Assembly (NCBI RefSeq): GCF_047675955.1
Contig: NC_132927.1
Span: 65,019,702 to 65,083,701 of the forward strand
Source of the DNA: Chlorocebus sabaeus
Lineage: Eukaryota; Chordata; Mammalia; Primates; Cercopithecidae
DNA: 64,000 nt
Direction: 5' to 3'
Shown in pieces: positions 53,675-64,000 of this stretch; the first letter of the stretch is position 1; the number at the start of each line of letters is the position of its first letter. A program made the position numbers and the translations under genes. The notes under the pieces were generated by a model. The model was not told the DNA's origin. It ran no database searches and worked only from the letters and a program-made list of their open reading frames with translations.

Positions 53675-53852
53675 CATGTTTCTGAAAATTTTGAATGCAA
53701 AGGTATTAACTTTGTTCTAGACTATTTTTTGAAGGATATTTGTACAGCAAACAGACTTGAAAAATAAAGATAATATCTCCCTCTGGACAAAGGGTAGATT
53801 TGTTTACTGTTCAGTATAAAAAACGTCTCTCTCTCCAGCACAAACGACACTG

Positions 53853-54290
53853 TATCGCTCAGGGTTCTGCAGAGAAACAGAACTAACAGAATATATACAA
53901 AGGGATTTATCTCAAGGAATTGGCTCATGATTGTGGGGACTGACGGGTCTAAAATCCACAGGGCAGGGCGGTAGTTGATGTTGCAATCTTTTCTTTTTTT
54001 TTCTTTTGAGATAGAGTCTCTGTCACCCAGGCTGGAATGCAGAGGCATGATCTCGGCTCACTGCATTCCTCCACCTTCCAGGTTCAGGCGATTCTCCTGC
54101 CTCAACCTCCCAAAGTGCTGGGATTACAGGCGTGAGCCACTGTGCCTGGCTGAGTGGGGCCCCTTATAAAGAATAATCTCCTTTCCTGAAAGCCAACTGA
54201 TAAGATGTTAATCATATCTATAAAATACCTTCACAGCTCACTTAATGTTTGATTAAATCATCTGGTACTATATAACCTAGTCAAGATAAC
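53853..54290. mobile_element. Ancient interspersed repeat split by a short Alu
   Basis: 'cagggttctgcagagaaaca' with 'ggaattggctcatgattgtg' on one side, and 'cctagtcaagataacacaga' on the other, are the ends of a common old repeat whose name I cannot fix. An Alu with an internal deletion is inside it. Confidence 0.55.
53990..54152 (-). mobile_element. Alu with internal deletion, minus orientation
   Basis: The tail-side text goes from 'ctcctgcctcaacctccc' straight to 'aaagtgctgggattacagg', so about 135 bp are missing. In a normal Alu the 'gcctccca' string occurs at both places, which points to deletion between these short direct repeats. Confidence 0.85.
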
Positions 54291-54445
54291 ACAGAAAACT
54301 ATCACAAGCAGGTTTGTTTGCAGCCTATTATAAAAGATTCAGTTTCCATAAACCCCAGGTTACTTAGCTGTGATGCAAACTCACAATTTAGGCTCCTGTA
54401 TATCAGCCTGTGGGTTTAGGTGGGCAAAGATTACTGACACAAACA

Positions 54446-54610
54446 CAGTGCTCATGCTGTTTGCTGTGCATATATGAAGTGATAAATCCTTTTGTTTCTG
54501 ACCCAGAAGCTGATACGTTCCGTCAGCATCCAAGAAATTGTGGTAGGTTCCTAGTAACTTTCCAGTAGGGTAAAACTGCAGTACGTTCACAGTTCTTGAC
54601 AGTAACATCT
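54446..54610 (-). mobile_element. ERVL-like LTR fragment, kin of 39003-39108
   Basis: 'ctcatgctgtttgctgtgc', 'ataaatccttttgtttctga' and 'cagcatccaagaaattgtgg' match the fragment at 39003-39108 in order and orientation. The open minus-strand frame over it is not a gene. Confidence 0.5.
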
Positions 54611-54749
54611 GATTTTTTTTCTTCCATCCTGAGAATTTTGGTTCTCAAATATAATAGATTAATAAATTAGAATGTCCCAAAATTACTGATTTGTTTTATC
54701 CCACCTTGCACACGCCACAGACACAGAATAACAATGCCAATGATACTAT

Positions 54750-55403
54750 CGTGTCCAGAATTGGATCCTTCTGGTGGGTTCTTGGTCTCACTGACTTCAA
54801 GAATGAAGCCGTGGACCCTTGCAGTGAGTGTTAAAGTTCTTAAAGATGGTGCGTTCGGAGTTTCTTCCTTCTGGTGGGTTCGTGTTCTCACTGACTTCAG
54901 GGGTGAAGCCGCAGACCTTTGCAGTGAGTGTTACAGCTCTTAAAGCCAGCGCATCTGGAGTTGTTCGTTCCTCCCAGCGGGTTCGTGGTCTCACTGGCTT
55001 CAGGAGTGAAGCTGCAGACCTTCACAGTGAGTGTTACAGCACATAAAGGCAGTGCAGACCCAAAGAGTGAACAGCAACAAGATTTATTGCGAAGAGCGAA
55101 AGAACAAACCTCCCACAGCGTGGAAGTGGACCGAGGGGGTTACCGCTGCTGGCTTGGGTGGCCAGCTTTTATTCCCTTATTTGGCCCCGCCCACGTCCTG
55201 CTGATTGGTCCATGTTACAGAGCACGGCTTGGTACACTTGACAGAGTGCTGATTGGTCCATTTTTACGATGCTGATTGGTGCATTTACAAACCTTTAGCC
55301 AGACCAATCTAGTAAAGGATTGGTGTGTTCACAATCCTTTACTAGACAGAAAAGATCTCCAAGTCCCCAGCCGACCCAGAAGCCCAGCTGGCTTCACCTC
55401 TCA
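54750..55403 (-). mobile_element. LTR12 (HERV9) solo LTR, same sense as EML5
   Basis: On the minus strand it begins 'tgagaggtgaagccagctgg' and ends near 'ggacac'. It carries three CCAAT boxes in U3 (plus-strand 'ctgattggtcca' and 'ctgattggtgc'), a 'tttggccccgcccac' GC-box-like run, and three tandem U5 units of about 100 bp, each with 'gtgggttc' or 'gcgggttc' and 'gcagtgagtgtta' or a close variant. The flanks CTAT and CTAC fit a 4-bp duplication with one change. At 654 bp it is short for the family because few U3 enhancer repeats remain. It has no internal viral genes. Confidence 0.88.
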
Positions 55404-55475
55404 CTACCACTAATTACAATTACAAAAAATCGTCACTTATTTTGTATATCCTTATCCCCTTTCTGCATTTCTTAT

Positions 55476-55844
55476 TGATATGGTTTGGCTGTGTCCCCAC
55501 CCAAATCTCATCTTGAATTGTAGTTCTTATAATCTCCAGTCATGGGAGGGACCTGGTCGAGGTAACTGAATCATGGTGAGGAGTACTCTCATGCCATTCT
55601 CATGATAGTGAGTTCCCATGAGATGTGATGATTTTATAAGGGGCTTTTCCCTGTCTTCACTCTGCACTTGTCCTTGCTGCTACCATGTGAAGAAGGACAT
55701 GTTTCCTTCCCCTTCTGCCATGACTGTAAGTTTCCTGAGGCTTCTCCAGCCCTGCAGAACTGTGAGTCAATTAAACCTCTTTCCTATATAAATTACCCAG
55801 TCTTGCTTATGTTTTTATTAGCAGTGTGAGAACAAACTAATTCA
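55476..55844 (+). mobile_element. THE1 5' LTR
   Basis: It begins 'tgatatggtttggctgtgtc' and ends 'gagaacaaactaattca', including 'caattaaacctctttccta'. It is followed directly by THE1 internal sequence, so it is the 5' LTR of a longer copy. Confidence 0.93.
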
Positions 55845-57246
55845 GTTGTTTTAGTTTGTTAGATTGGTAAAGATACCCAAAAATGTGGAAGCAACTTTGT
55901 AACTGGGTAACTGGCAGAGGCTAGAACAGTTTGGAGGGCTCAGAAGAAGACAGGAAAATGTGGGAAAGTTTGGAACTTCCTAAAGACTTGGAAGGCTCAA
56001 AAGACAGGAAGATGTGGGAAAGTCTGGAAGTTCCTAGAGACTTGTTGAATGGCTTTGACTAAAATGCTGATAGTGATATGGACAATAAGGTCCACCCTGA
56101 GGTGGTCTCAGATGGAGAAGAGGAACTTGTTGGGAACTGGAGTAAAGATCAATCTTACTATGCAAAGAGACTGGCAGCATTTTGCCCCGCCCTAGAGATC
56201 TGTGGAACACTGAATTTAAGAGAGATGATTTAGGGTATCTGGTGGGATAAATTTTTAAGCAACAAAGCATTCAAGAGGAAGCAGAGCATAAAAGTCTGGA
56301 AAATTTTCAGCCTGATGATGCAGTAGAAAAGAAAAACCCATTTTCTGGGGAGAAATTCAAGCCTGCTGCAGAAATCTGCATAAGAATGAGGAGTCACAGG
56401 CTGCTCGCCAAGACAAAGAAGAAAATGTCTCCAGGGCACGTCAAAGACCTTTGCGGCAGCCCCTCCCATCACAGGCTCGGCGCCTCGGAGGAAAAACTGG
56501 TTTCTGGGGCCAGGTCCAAGACACCTCTGCTATGTACAGCCTAGAGACTTAGTGCCCTATGTTCTCACCACTCCAGCTGTGACTAAAAGAGGCCAAGATA
56601 CAGCTCAGGACATGACTTTGGAGGGTGCAAGCCCCAAGCTTTGGCAGCTTCCACATGATGTTGGTCCTGCAAGTGTGCAGAAGATAAGAACTGAGGTTTG
56701 GGAACCTCTGCCTAGATTTCAGAGAATGTATGAAAATGCCTGGATGAGGCACAGTGGCTCACACCTGTAATCCCAGCACTTTGGGAGGCCAAGGTGGATG
56801 GATCACATGAGGTCAGGAGTTCAAGACCAGCCTGGCCAACATGATGAAACCCTGTCTCTACTACAAATACAGAATTAGGTGTGGTGCCACACACCTGTAG
56901 TCCCAGCTACTCAGGAGGCTGAGACAGAAGAATCCCTTGAACCCAAGAGCTGGAGGTTGCAGTGTGCCAAGATTGCACCACTGCACTCCAGCCTGGGCAT
57001 GACAGAATGAGACTCTGTGGAAAAAAAGAAAGAAAGAAATAAAGAAAGAAAAGAAAGAAAGAGAAAGAAAGAAAAATAGAAAGACACCTGGATGTCCAGG
57101 CAGACGTATGTTGCAGGGACGGAGCCCTCATGGAGAACCTCTGCTAGGGAAGTGCATAAAGGAAATGTGGGGTTGGACCCCCGACACAGCTCTACTAGGA
57201 CACTGCGTAGTAGAGCTGTGAGAAGACAGCCACAGTCTGGAGGACA
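55845..57246 (+). mobile_element. THE1 internal region, truncated
   Basis: The order 'ggcagcattttgccccgccc', 'gatgatttagggtatctggt', 'ccaagctttggcagcttcc' and 'gagaacctctgctagggaag' is the THE1 (MaLR) internal sequence. It is non-coding, as in all MaLR copies. It breaks off at the L1 junction and no 3' LTR follows. An AluS (56748-57085) is inside. Confidence 0.87.
56748..57085 (+). mobile_element. AluS with (AAAG)n tail
   Basis: It begins 'gatgaggcacagtggctcac'. The tail is an 'aaagaaagaaag'-type expansion at 57021-57080. The flanking 'gcctggatg' and 'acctggatg' mark the target duplication in THE1. Confidence 0.92.
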
Positions 57247-59476
57247 GTGTAAATGTAAAGGACTAAAATCTCCAATCAAAAGAGATAGAGTGGCTGAATG
57301 GATGAACAGATCAATGGAAGATCCATTGGAAAAGTTCAATGGAACAGATCAATGGATCTTCCATTGATCCAGGAAATACATTTCACCTATAAATACACAG
57401 ATGGACTGAAAATAAAAGGATGGAAAAAGATATTCCATGCCAATAGAAACCAAAAAGAGCAAGAGTAGCTATACTTAAGTATACCAGAAAAAATAGATTT
57501 CAAGACAAAAAACTATAAGAAGAGACAAAGTCACCATATAATGATAAAGGGGTCAATTCAGCAAGAAGATATAATAATTTTAAATATATATGTGCCCAAC
57601 ATTAGAGTACTCAGATATACAAAGCAAGTATTATCAAAGCTAGAGAAAGAGACAGGCCTAAGTAAAATAGCTGGAGATTTCAACAATCCATTTTCAGCAC
57701 TGGACACATCTTCCAGACTGAAAATCAACAAAGAAACATCTGACTTACTATGCACTATAGCCCAAATGGATCTAATAGATATTTGCAGAATATTTCATCC
57801 AATGGCTACAGAATGCACATTCTTTTCCTCAGCACATGGATTATTCTCAAGGATAGACTGTATGTTGGGTCATAAGACAAGTCTTAAAATGTTGAAAAAA
57901 ATTGAAATAATATCAAGCATCTTCTCTGACCACAATTGAATAAAACTAGAAATTAATAACAAGAGGAATTTTTGAAACTATATAAATACGTATGTGGATA
58001 TTAAACAATATGCTCCTGAATGACCAGTGGGTCTATGAAGAAATTAAAAAGGAAACTGAAAAATTTCTTGAAACAAATGCAAGTGAAAACACAACATATC
58101 AAAACCTATGGGATACTGCAAAAGCAGTACTCAAAGGGAAGTTTAAAGTTATAAGTGCCTACATCAAAAAAGAGGAAAAACTTCAAATAAACAATCTAAT
58201 GATGTATCTTAACAAACTAGAAAAGCAAGAGCAAACCAAACCCAAAATTAGTAGAAAGAAATAAGATCAGGGCAGAAATAAATGAAATTGAAATTTTAAA
58301 AAACTAATACAAAATTTCAATGAAACAAAAAGCTGTTTTTTTAAAAAAAGTTAAACAAAATTGACAAACCTTTAGCCCAATTAAGAAAAAAAAGAAGATA
58401 CAAATAAAATTGGAAATGAAAAAGAAGACACTACAACTGATACTGCAGAAATTCAAAGGATCATTAGTGGCTACTATGACCAACTCTATGTCACTAAATT
58501 TGAAAATCTAGAAGAAATGAACAAATTCCTAGACACATACAACCTACCAAGATTGAAGCAGGAAGAAATCCAAAACCCGAACAGACCAATAACAAATAAA
58601 ACAAATAACAAGATCGAAGCCATAATAAAAATTCCAAATCAAAACTACAATGAGCTATCATCTCACCCCAGTTAAAATGACTTATATCCAAAAGACAGGC
58701 AATAACAAATGCTGGCAAGGATGTACAGAATGTAATTTCATATAACCACTATGGAGAACAGTTTGGAGGTTCCTCAAAAAACTAAAAATAGTGCTACCAC
58801 ATGATCCAGCAATCCCACTGCAGGGCATATACCCAAAACAAAGGAAATTAGGATATCAAGGAGATATCTGCACTCCAATGTTTGCTGCAGCACTGTTCAC
58901 AATAGCTAAGATTTGGAAGCAACGTAATAGTCTATCAACAGATGAATGGATAAAGAAAATGTGGTATATATACACAACAGAGTCTGGTCAGCCATAAAAA
59001 AATGAGATTCTATCATTTGCAAAATCATGGATGGGGCTGGAGATTGTTAAGTGAAATAAGCCAGGCAAAGAAAGAGAAACATTGCATGTTCCCACCTATT
59101 TATGGGATCTAAAAATCAAAACAAATGAACTAATTAACATAGAGAGCAGAAGGACGGTTACCAGAAGCTGGAGAGGGTAGTGGAGGACTCAGGGGGAAGT
59201 AGGGATAGTTAATGGGTACCAAAAAAGAGTTAGAATGAATAACAGCATTTGATAGCACAACAGGGTGACTATAGTCAATAATTTAATTGTACATTTTAGA
59301 ATAAAAAGTTGCAGCTGGATTCTCTATAATACAAAAGATAAAGCCTTGAGGGGAAGGATACCCTATTCTCTATAGGATTATTCCACACTGCTTGCCTGTA
59401 TCAAAACATCTCATGTACCCCATAAATAGACACACTATGTACCCACAAAAATTAAAAACAAAAACATTTAGTAAAA

Positions 59477-60790
59477 TAAAACAGAGCTGTTGATCTTTCC
59501 TTCTGTCCAAAATATAAAACTTGCTCTTCCAACACTGTTTCCCAATTCAGTAGCCAGTAACTCCATTCTTTCAACTGTTCTGACCAAAAATTCTGTGATC
59601 ATCATTGACCTTTCTTTTCTCTCATGATTTATATGTGATCCATTAATAAATCATGCTACCTCTATCTTCAAAACATATACAAAATTTGACCCTTTCTCAC
59701 TACTTTCACTGTTACCACCCCAGTCCACGCCACCAATACTTCCTGACTGGATTCTCAGTCTCCTAAGTGGTCTCCCTGCTTCCATCCTGTCCCTCCCTCT
59801 TCAGTCTGTTGTCAATATAGGAGCCAGAGTGACTTTGTTAAACCATAAGTCAAATTATGTCACTATTTTGATTACATAGTTCCAATAACTTCCATTCTCA
59901 GATGGGAAAGTGAAAATCCTCTCATCAGCCTATAAACTTCTACAAAATCTGCCCCCACCACCATTAGCTCATCAGACCTCATTTCTTACTACTTTCCTTC
60001 AAGTTCACTCTGCTCCAGCAGAGGAACATTCTTACTGTTCCTCAAAAATACTGGCATTCTGCTTCAGGGCATTTGCATATGACAGTCCCTTTGCCTAACA
60101 TGCCCTTTCCTCAGATATCCACATAGCACATTACCTTACCTCCTACTTTCTACTTAAGTGTCACCTTTACAGTGAGGTCTTCCCAGCCACCCTATCTAAA
60201 TATCTATCTAAACTCTTCCCAATAGTTTCTTGTTTTTTGTTTTGTTTTGTTTTGTTTTTTTGAGACGGAGTCTCACTGTGTCTCCCAGACTGGAATGCTG
60301 TGGCATGATCTTGGCTCACTGCAAGCTCCACCTCCCAGGTTCATGCCATTCTCCTGCCTCAGCCTCCCGAGTAGCTGCGACTACTGGCGCCTGCCACCAC
60401 GCCCGGCTAATTTTTTTGTATTTTTAGTAGAGACAGGGTTTCACTGTGTTAGCCAGGATGGTCTCGATCTCCTGACCTCATGATCCACCCGCCTCGGCCT
60501 CCCAAAGTGCTGGGATTACAGGTGTGAGCCACCATGGCGGCCCCCAATAGTTTCTATCACATTTTCTCACCTTGTTTTCCTTAGCCCTTACAAACTATAC
60601 ATACATACATGCATATATAAAATTTTACAAACATATATAAAATTTACCTTCTTTATTCTGTATCTCCCCACCCAGTATATAAAAGCTCCATAAGGGTGGT
60701 CAATTTTATCTGTTTGGTTCACTGCCATATCTCTAGTGATAAGAACAGTTTTTGGCAAATAACAGGTGTTCAGTAAATATATGCTAAAAG
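59477..60790 (+). mobile_element. Second L2 LINE copy, right half to 3' end
   Basis: After the L1, the L2 resumes with 'taaaacagagctgttgatc'. Typical L2 strings follow: 'ggagccagagtgactttgtt', 'gacctcatttcttactactt', 'gcatttgcatatgacagtcc' and, after an AluY, 'aaaagctccataagggtgg' and 'ggtgttcagtaaatatatg', which is the 3' end. It is non-coding. Confidence 0.85.
60231..60542 (-). mobile_element. AluY, minus orientation
   Basis: It runs from a T/GTTTT tail to 'gagccaccatggcggcc'. A 13-bp target duplication 'cccaatagtttct' lies at 60218-60230 and 60543-60555. It has AluY traits such as 'gctcactgcaagctccacc'. Confidence 0.94.
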
Positions 60791-60865
60791 AACAAGTAAA
60801 CCAAGAAATAGATATGTGCCAAATGCCACTTAAGAAAGGGTCTTAAGAAGGTGTGAGCAGCCAAC

Positions 60866-61221
60866 TGATATGGTTTGGCTCTGTGTCGCCACCCAAATCT
60901 CATCTTGAATTGTACTTCCATAATTCCCATGTGTTGTGGGAAGGACCCAGTGGGAGATAATTTGAATCACGGGGGGCAGTTTCCCCCATACTGTTCTCAT
61001 GGTAGGGAATAAGTCTCACGAGATGTGATGGTTTTATCAGAGGTTTCCGCTTTTACATCTTCCTCATTTTCTCTTGCTGCTGCCACGTAAGAACTGTCTT
61101 TTACTTCCCACCATGATTCTGAAGCCTCCCCAGTCATGTGGAACTGTCAGTCCAATTAAACCTCTTTTTCTTCCCAGTCTTGGGTATCTCTTTATCAGCA
61201 GCATGAAAACGGACTAATGAA
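60866..61221 (+). mobile_element. THE1/MSTA solo LTR, flanked by CCAAC
   Basis: It begins 'tgatatggtttggctctgtg' and ends 'aacggactaatga'. A perfect 5-bp duplication CCAAC lies at 60861-60865 and 61222-61226. No internal sequence remains. Confidence 0.93.
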
Positions 61222-63098
61222 CCAACTATGTCAAATCATGATGAAAAATCAAATAAGATGAGAACTGATAACCACTGGATTTGGCAATGCCAGTGGTCAC
61301 TGGTAACTTTAACAAGAACTGCTATGGTGAAACAGAACAAAGCCAAGAGTAAATGGGAGAAAACAAACTGAAGAGAGTATACGCAAATTTTTCAAATATT
61401 CTCTCATAACACAAAACCACTGAACACAATGTTACCTCTTCCCAGAATGCTATACCTTCTTTCATTTCTTCTGATGACCCTTTCTCCCTATTGTCCTTAA
61501 AGTCTTAGCTTAGGTATTATATTCTATAAGAAACATCATTGTGAACTTTTTATAACCCCGTGTACATACCATATCACAGGGACATTAGTGCTATTCCTAA
61601 TATACATATTCTCATTGGGTATTTGATTGTGTCTAAACTCTGAGTACCTTAAGTCAGCGATTCTTGCACAAAACAGAAGCTCAACAAATATTTCTTGGAT
61701 GAGAGAACTTTGAAATAAAAGTTCTTAATAGCTTCTAATAATTCATTATTCCACGTTTTCCTTAATGTATATCCAAAACATGTTTTATTAATTGTCTGCA
61801 TATTTGCACACAAGACATTATAAAATACAAGAAAATAGTTATTAAATGTAAATCTAATAATCTGGCTTATCCCTAAAGAATATACACTTAATACACATCT
61901 ATTACAACTTCAACTATTATTCTAGTTAATTCCTACTTTTCCTGGAAAATATCTCTTAATTTTATCCCTTAAATTATGCAATATTTTAAAAACCATAAAT
62001 ATTTTGATATTGCAACACATAAAATGAAATCTTACCAAATATAATTGTTACATGGTCTATAAATAAATGCTACGTCCATCTAATTCTAGTTACTTAAGCA
62101 CAGGTACATTTTATTAAATATGTTTTCTAATACTTTTTGAAGCACTACTTCTACATATTGCACAGTGCTTAAGAAAATTCTGGAATCAGGTTTGAGGAGG
62201 GGGTTTGTGCCCATTTCTCAAACTGCTTAAGAATTCTAGGGATGGTTGGGGCAATGTGTTTCCCAAACAGAATAATCTGAGGCACTTTTTAAAAAATAGA
62301 TTCCTGGGCTCCAACCCTAAAAAATTCTGACTTCGTGCATTTGAGCAAAAAGCTAGAAACTGGTGAAAAGTTCTTCAAACTATTTTGAAGATAAGCCAGG
62401 TTTGGGAAATCGTGAACATGTACCTAGAAGCATTAAGTAGACCATAAGTAGGTTTCCAGTAATTCCTACCAGAACTTAAAAAGTTGCTACTGTGAACCCA
62501 TATAAACACACAAAAAAATCTATCTACCATGGAAATGTCATTCGGAATCGCTTTTCCAATTACAATTTTGACTTGTATTGAATAAATTAAGTTTCTATAC
62601 CATAAATACTGAGCAGTCAAAAACCACTTTTGCTAGATTACAATAAGGCTTGGTCAGTATTTTTTCTGAAGAACATTTACCACAAATAAAGACAATAGCT
62701 TCTACACCCTTCATTTTGTCTTTTAAAAAAGCCATACATAGAAGCAATGAATAGTCATTATTTTAACCTGCAACCATATAGTATGGTATACCTTTCAAAA
62801 TATTTCAGATGCATTGTCATTTGAGCTCACCAACTCGTGAGACACTTTGACTATGTTTAAAAAAAAAAAAAAAGCATTCTAAATTCTATAACTACATAAT
62901 ACATACATAGGCCCTGATTACTCCCATAAGGAAAGCAGAATCAAATAACAAAATGCCCCAAGTTAATTATATTCCACTAATGGTCTTCACTGGTATAGAT
63001 GATTTGAAAACTGTCAATAATATCCTTAAGAACAATCTTGCAAAAATTTGCTGATGGGAAGTACCTAGAATAATAAATTTGAAAAGATATTGCACTCT
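61222..63098. other. Intron 1 sequence, mostly unassigned
   Basis: AT-rich DNA without exons. About 62245-62345 ('cagaataatctgaggcactt', then 'attcctgggctccaacccta') resembles a MER5-class Charlie remnant. An A run is at 62859-62873. Nothing else is supported. Confidence 0.5.
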
Positions 63099-63384
63099 GG
63101 TTGCACACGGTGGCTCACACCTGTAATCCCAACACTTTGGGAGGCAGAAGTAGGAGGATCACTTGAGCCAAGGAGTCCAGGACCAGCCTGGGCAACATAC
63201 AGAGACCACATCGTTAACGAAAAAAAAAAAAAATAGCCCAATAACATGGCCTACATCTGTGGTCTCAGGCACTTGGGAGGCTGAGGTGGGATGATCACTT
63301 GAGCCCAAGAGTTCAAAGCTACAGTAAGCACCGATTGCACCATTGCACTATAGCCCGTGTGATGCAGAGCAAGAGCCTGTCTCA

Positions 63385-63419
<35 letters not shown>
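63099..63419 (+). mobile_element. AluJ with a 32-A tail
   Basis: It begins 'ggttgcacacggtggctcac' and ends in 32 uninterrupted A (63388-63419). The body is strongly diverged ('gcactatagcccgtgtgatg'), as expected of an AluJ. Confidence 0.88.
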
Positions 63420-63423
<4 letters not shown>

Positions 63424-64000
63424 TCACATTCTTTTAACAACTTGGCAAAAGTTTCAAAATATAGACCAAGATCTAGATGTGCATCTTATGCTAAAACTGG
63501 TAGTGGTCTATTTTATAACTTAGTCTTAAATCTAGACTAGAGGTTTTTATAGATATAGATTTTATAGATTTTATATTTATAAAATAACTAGAGAATTTTG
63601 AGAAAAAGAACAGAAAAGTGACCCAAAAAGCCCTGTATTATTTCTGACACTGAAACTAATTGCTATATAAATCAGTTACTGAGATAAATATAACTAAAAG
63701 ATAAATGACTAGAGAAGTATACCCAGGTAGATGGCAAAAAGAAGATGGAGAACTACAAGCAACACTGAGAAAATGATGAGATGTCATGTGGCACCACCAC
63801 TGGCAATCCTCGGTGATAATAAAATGGTCAGAGAACGAGTAAGCAAATGATAGACTAGTCATGATTCAGTCTTTACCACCAACATTGCAATCACATTTTC
63901 AAAACCTGAGGACAATGATCTGCTCATTCTGGAAGAGTTCTATCCTCAGACTAAGTAATATTTGTACAATAAGTTTTACATAAGTTTCAGACAAAGGTGG
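63420..64000. other. Intron 1 sequence without clear features
   Basis: No exon, named repeat or CpG-rich region is seen. The EML5 first exon must therefore lie beyond the right edge of the window. Confidence 0.5.

Larger units (their letters stand above)
51698..57246. other. 5.5-kb block interrupting the L1
   Basis: The L1 stops after 'cttatcaataacaataa' and resumes with 'aatgtaaaggactaaaatc', losing only about six consensus bases. The block between holds Alus, an ancient MIR-like stretch (about 52750-52870, 'ctgccactgataagttatgt'), an MLT1-like LTR end (about 52560-52650), an unassigned old repeat (53853-54290), an ERVL-like LTR piece, an LTR12 and a THE1 element. No gene is seen in it. Confidence 0.7.
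48225..59476 (+). mobile_element. Full-length old L1 inserted in L2, itself split
   Basis: The 5' UTR (48225-49500), the ORF1 region (about 49690-50860, e.g. 'tagaatgccaagcagattta', 'ggccca' after 'accttacag') and the spacer run to about 51697. The ORF2 start resumes at 57247 ('ctccaatcaaaagagatag', 'cctgaatgaccagtgggtc'), loses much of the RT near 58640, and ends with the 3' UTR ('gcacaacagggtgactatag') and an A-rich tail before 59477. The duplication 'taaaacagagytg' (48212-48224 and 59477-59489, one mismatch) brackets the whole. All frames are broken. Its sense is opposite to EML5. Confidence 0.83.

Noticed and set aside
54381..54608. 75-codon minus-strand frame
   Set aside because: It overlaps an LTR-like fragment also present at 39003-39108, without exon borders or known protein similarity.
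54734..55275. Three overlapping plus-strand frames with similar peptides
   Set aside because: They translate the three U5 repeats of the antisense LTR12 and are not a gene family.
57541..57939. 132-codon frame with endonuclease-like sequence
   Set aside because: It is a fragment of L1 ORF2 in a decayed, split L1. It ends in a stop and lacks the rest of ORF2.

Overview
This is a piece of a primate nuclear genome, almost certainly from an Old World monkey. It holds the minus-strand interior of one gene, EML5 (echinoderm microtubule-associated protein-like 5), buried in a dense mass of transposon fossils. The primate call rests on Alu, THE1/MSTA, LTR12 and L1 primate repeats. The Old World monkey call rests on the two youngest Alus (24246-24544 and 29309-29605): they carry the 'gatccggccactgcac' and 'ggcgtaaacccggg' variants that I associate with cercopithecid AluY (AluYRa-type), not with human AluY.

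Gene layout: seven coding exons run right to left: 28382-28541, 19718-19816, 17564-17632, 13923-14108, 12384-12519, 9869-10070 and 1649-1786. All have AG/GT splice borders. Their phases join without a break into 990 nt, about 330 codons, of WD40 blades belonging to the first HELP-WD (TAPE) unit of EML5. They are taken as exons 2-8. Exon 1, with the start codon, first HELP motif and promoter, is not in the window, so intron 1 covers 28542-64000 and beyond. Later exons lie to the left of position 1. I found no second protein-coding gene, tRNA, rRNA, CRISPR or prokaryotic feature.

Repeat layout: intron 7 (1787-9868) carries nested Tigger DNA transposons and a degenerate hAT transposase gene with a second, inverted copy of part of it. 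Intron 6 carries an ERV1 solo LTR that stops 43 bp short of exon 7. Intron 2 (19817-28381) carries an old L1, a MIR with an internal tandem duplication, a young AluY and an ERV1 LTR between 19-bp direct repeats. Intron 1 is the most layered: an old L1, a twin-primed (5'-inverted) L1 nested in another L1, an hAT element split by an MSTA LTR, and two L2 copies. One of these L2s was split by a full-length L1, and that L1 is itself split by a 5.5-kb block containing an LTR12 (HERV9) solo LTR in the same orientation as EML5 and a THE1 element.

The exon calls are firm. Repeat family names come from recognition without a library search, and most repeat borders are good to about 10-30 bp except where a target-site duplication is stated. 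I saw no truly new genetic system. The observations most worth checking are the LTR next to the exon 7 acceptor, the LTR12 as a possible alternative promoter, the L2/L1/5.5-kb nest, the twin-primed L1, and the hAT fossil with its inverted partner.
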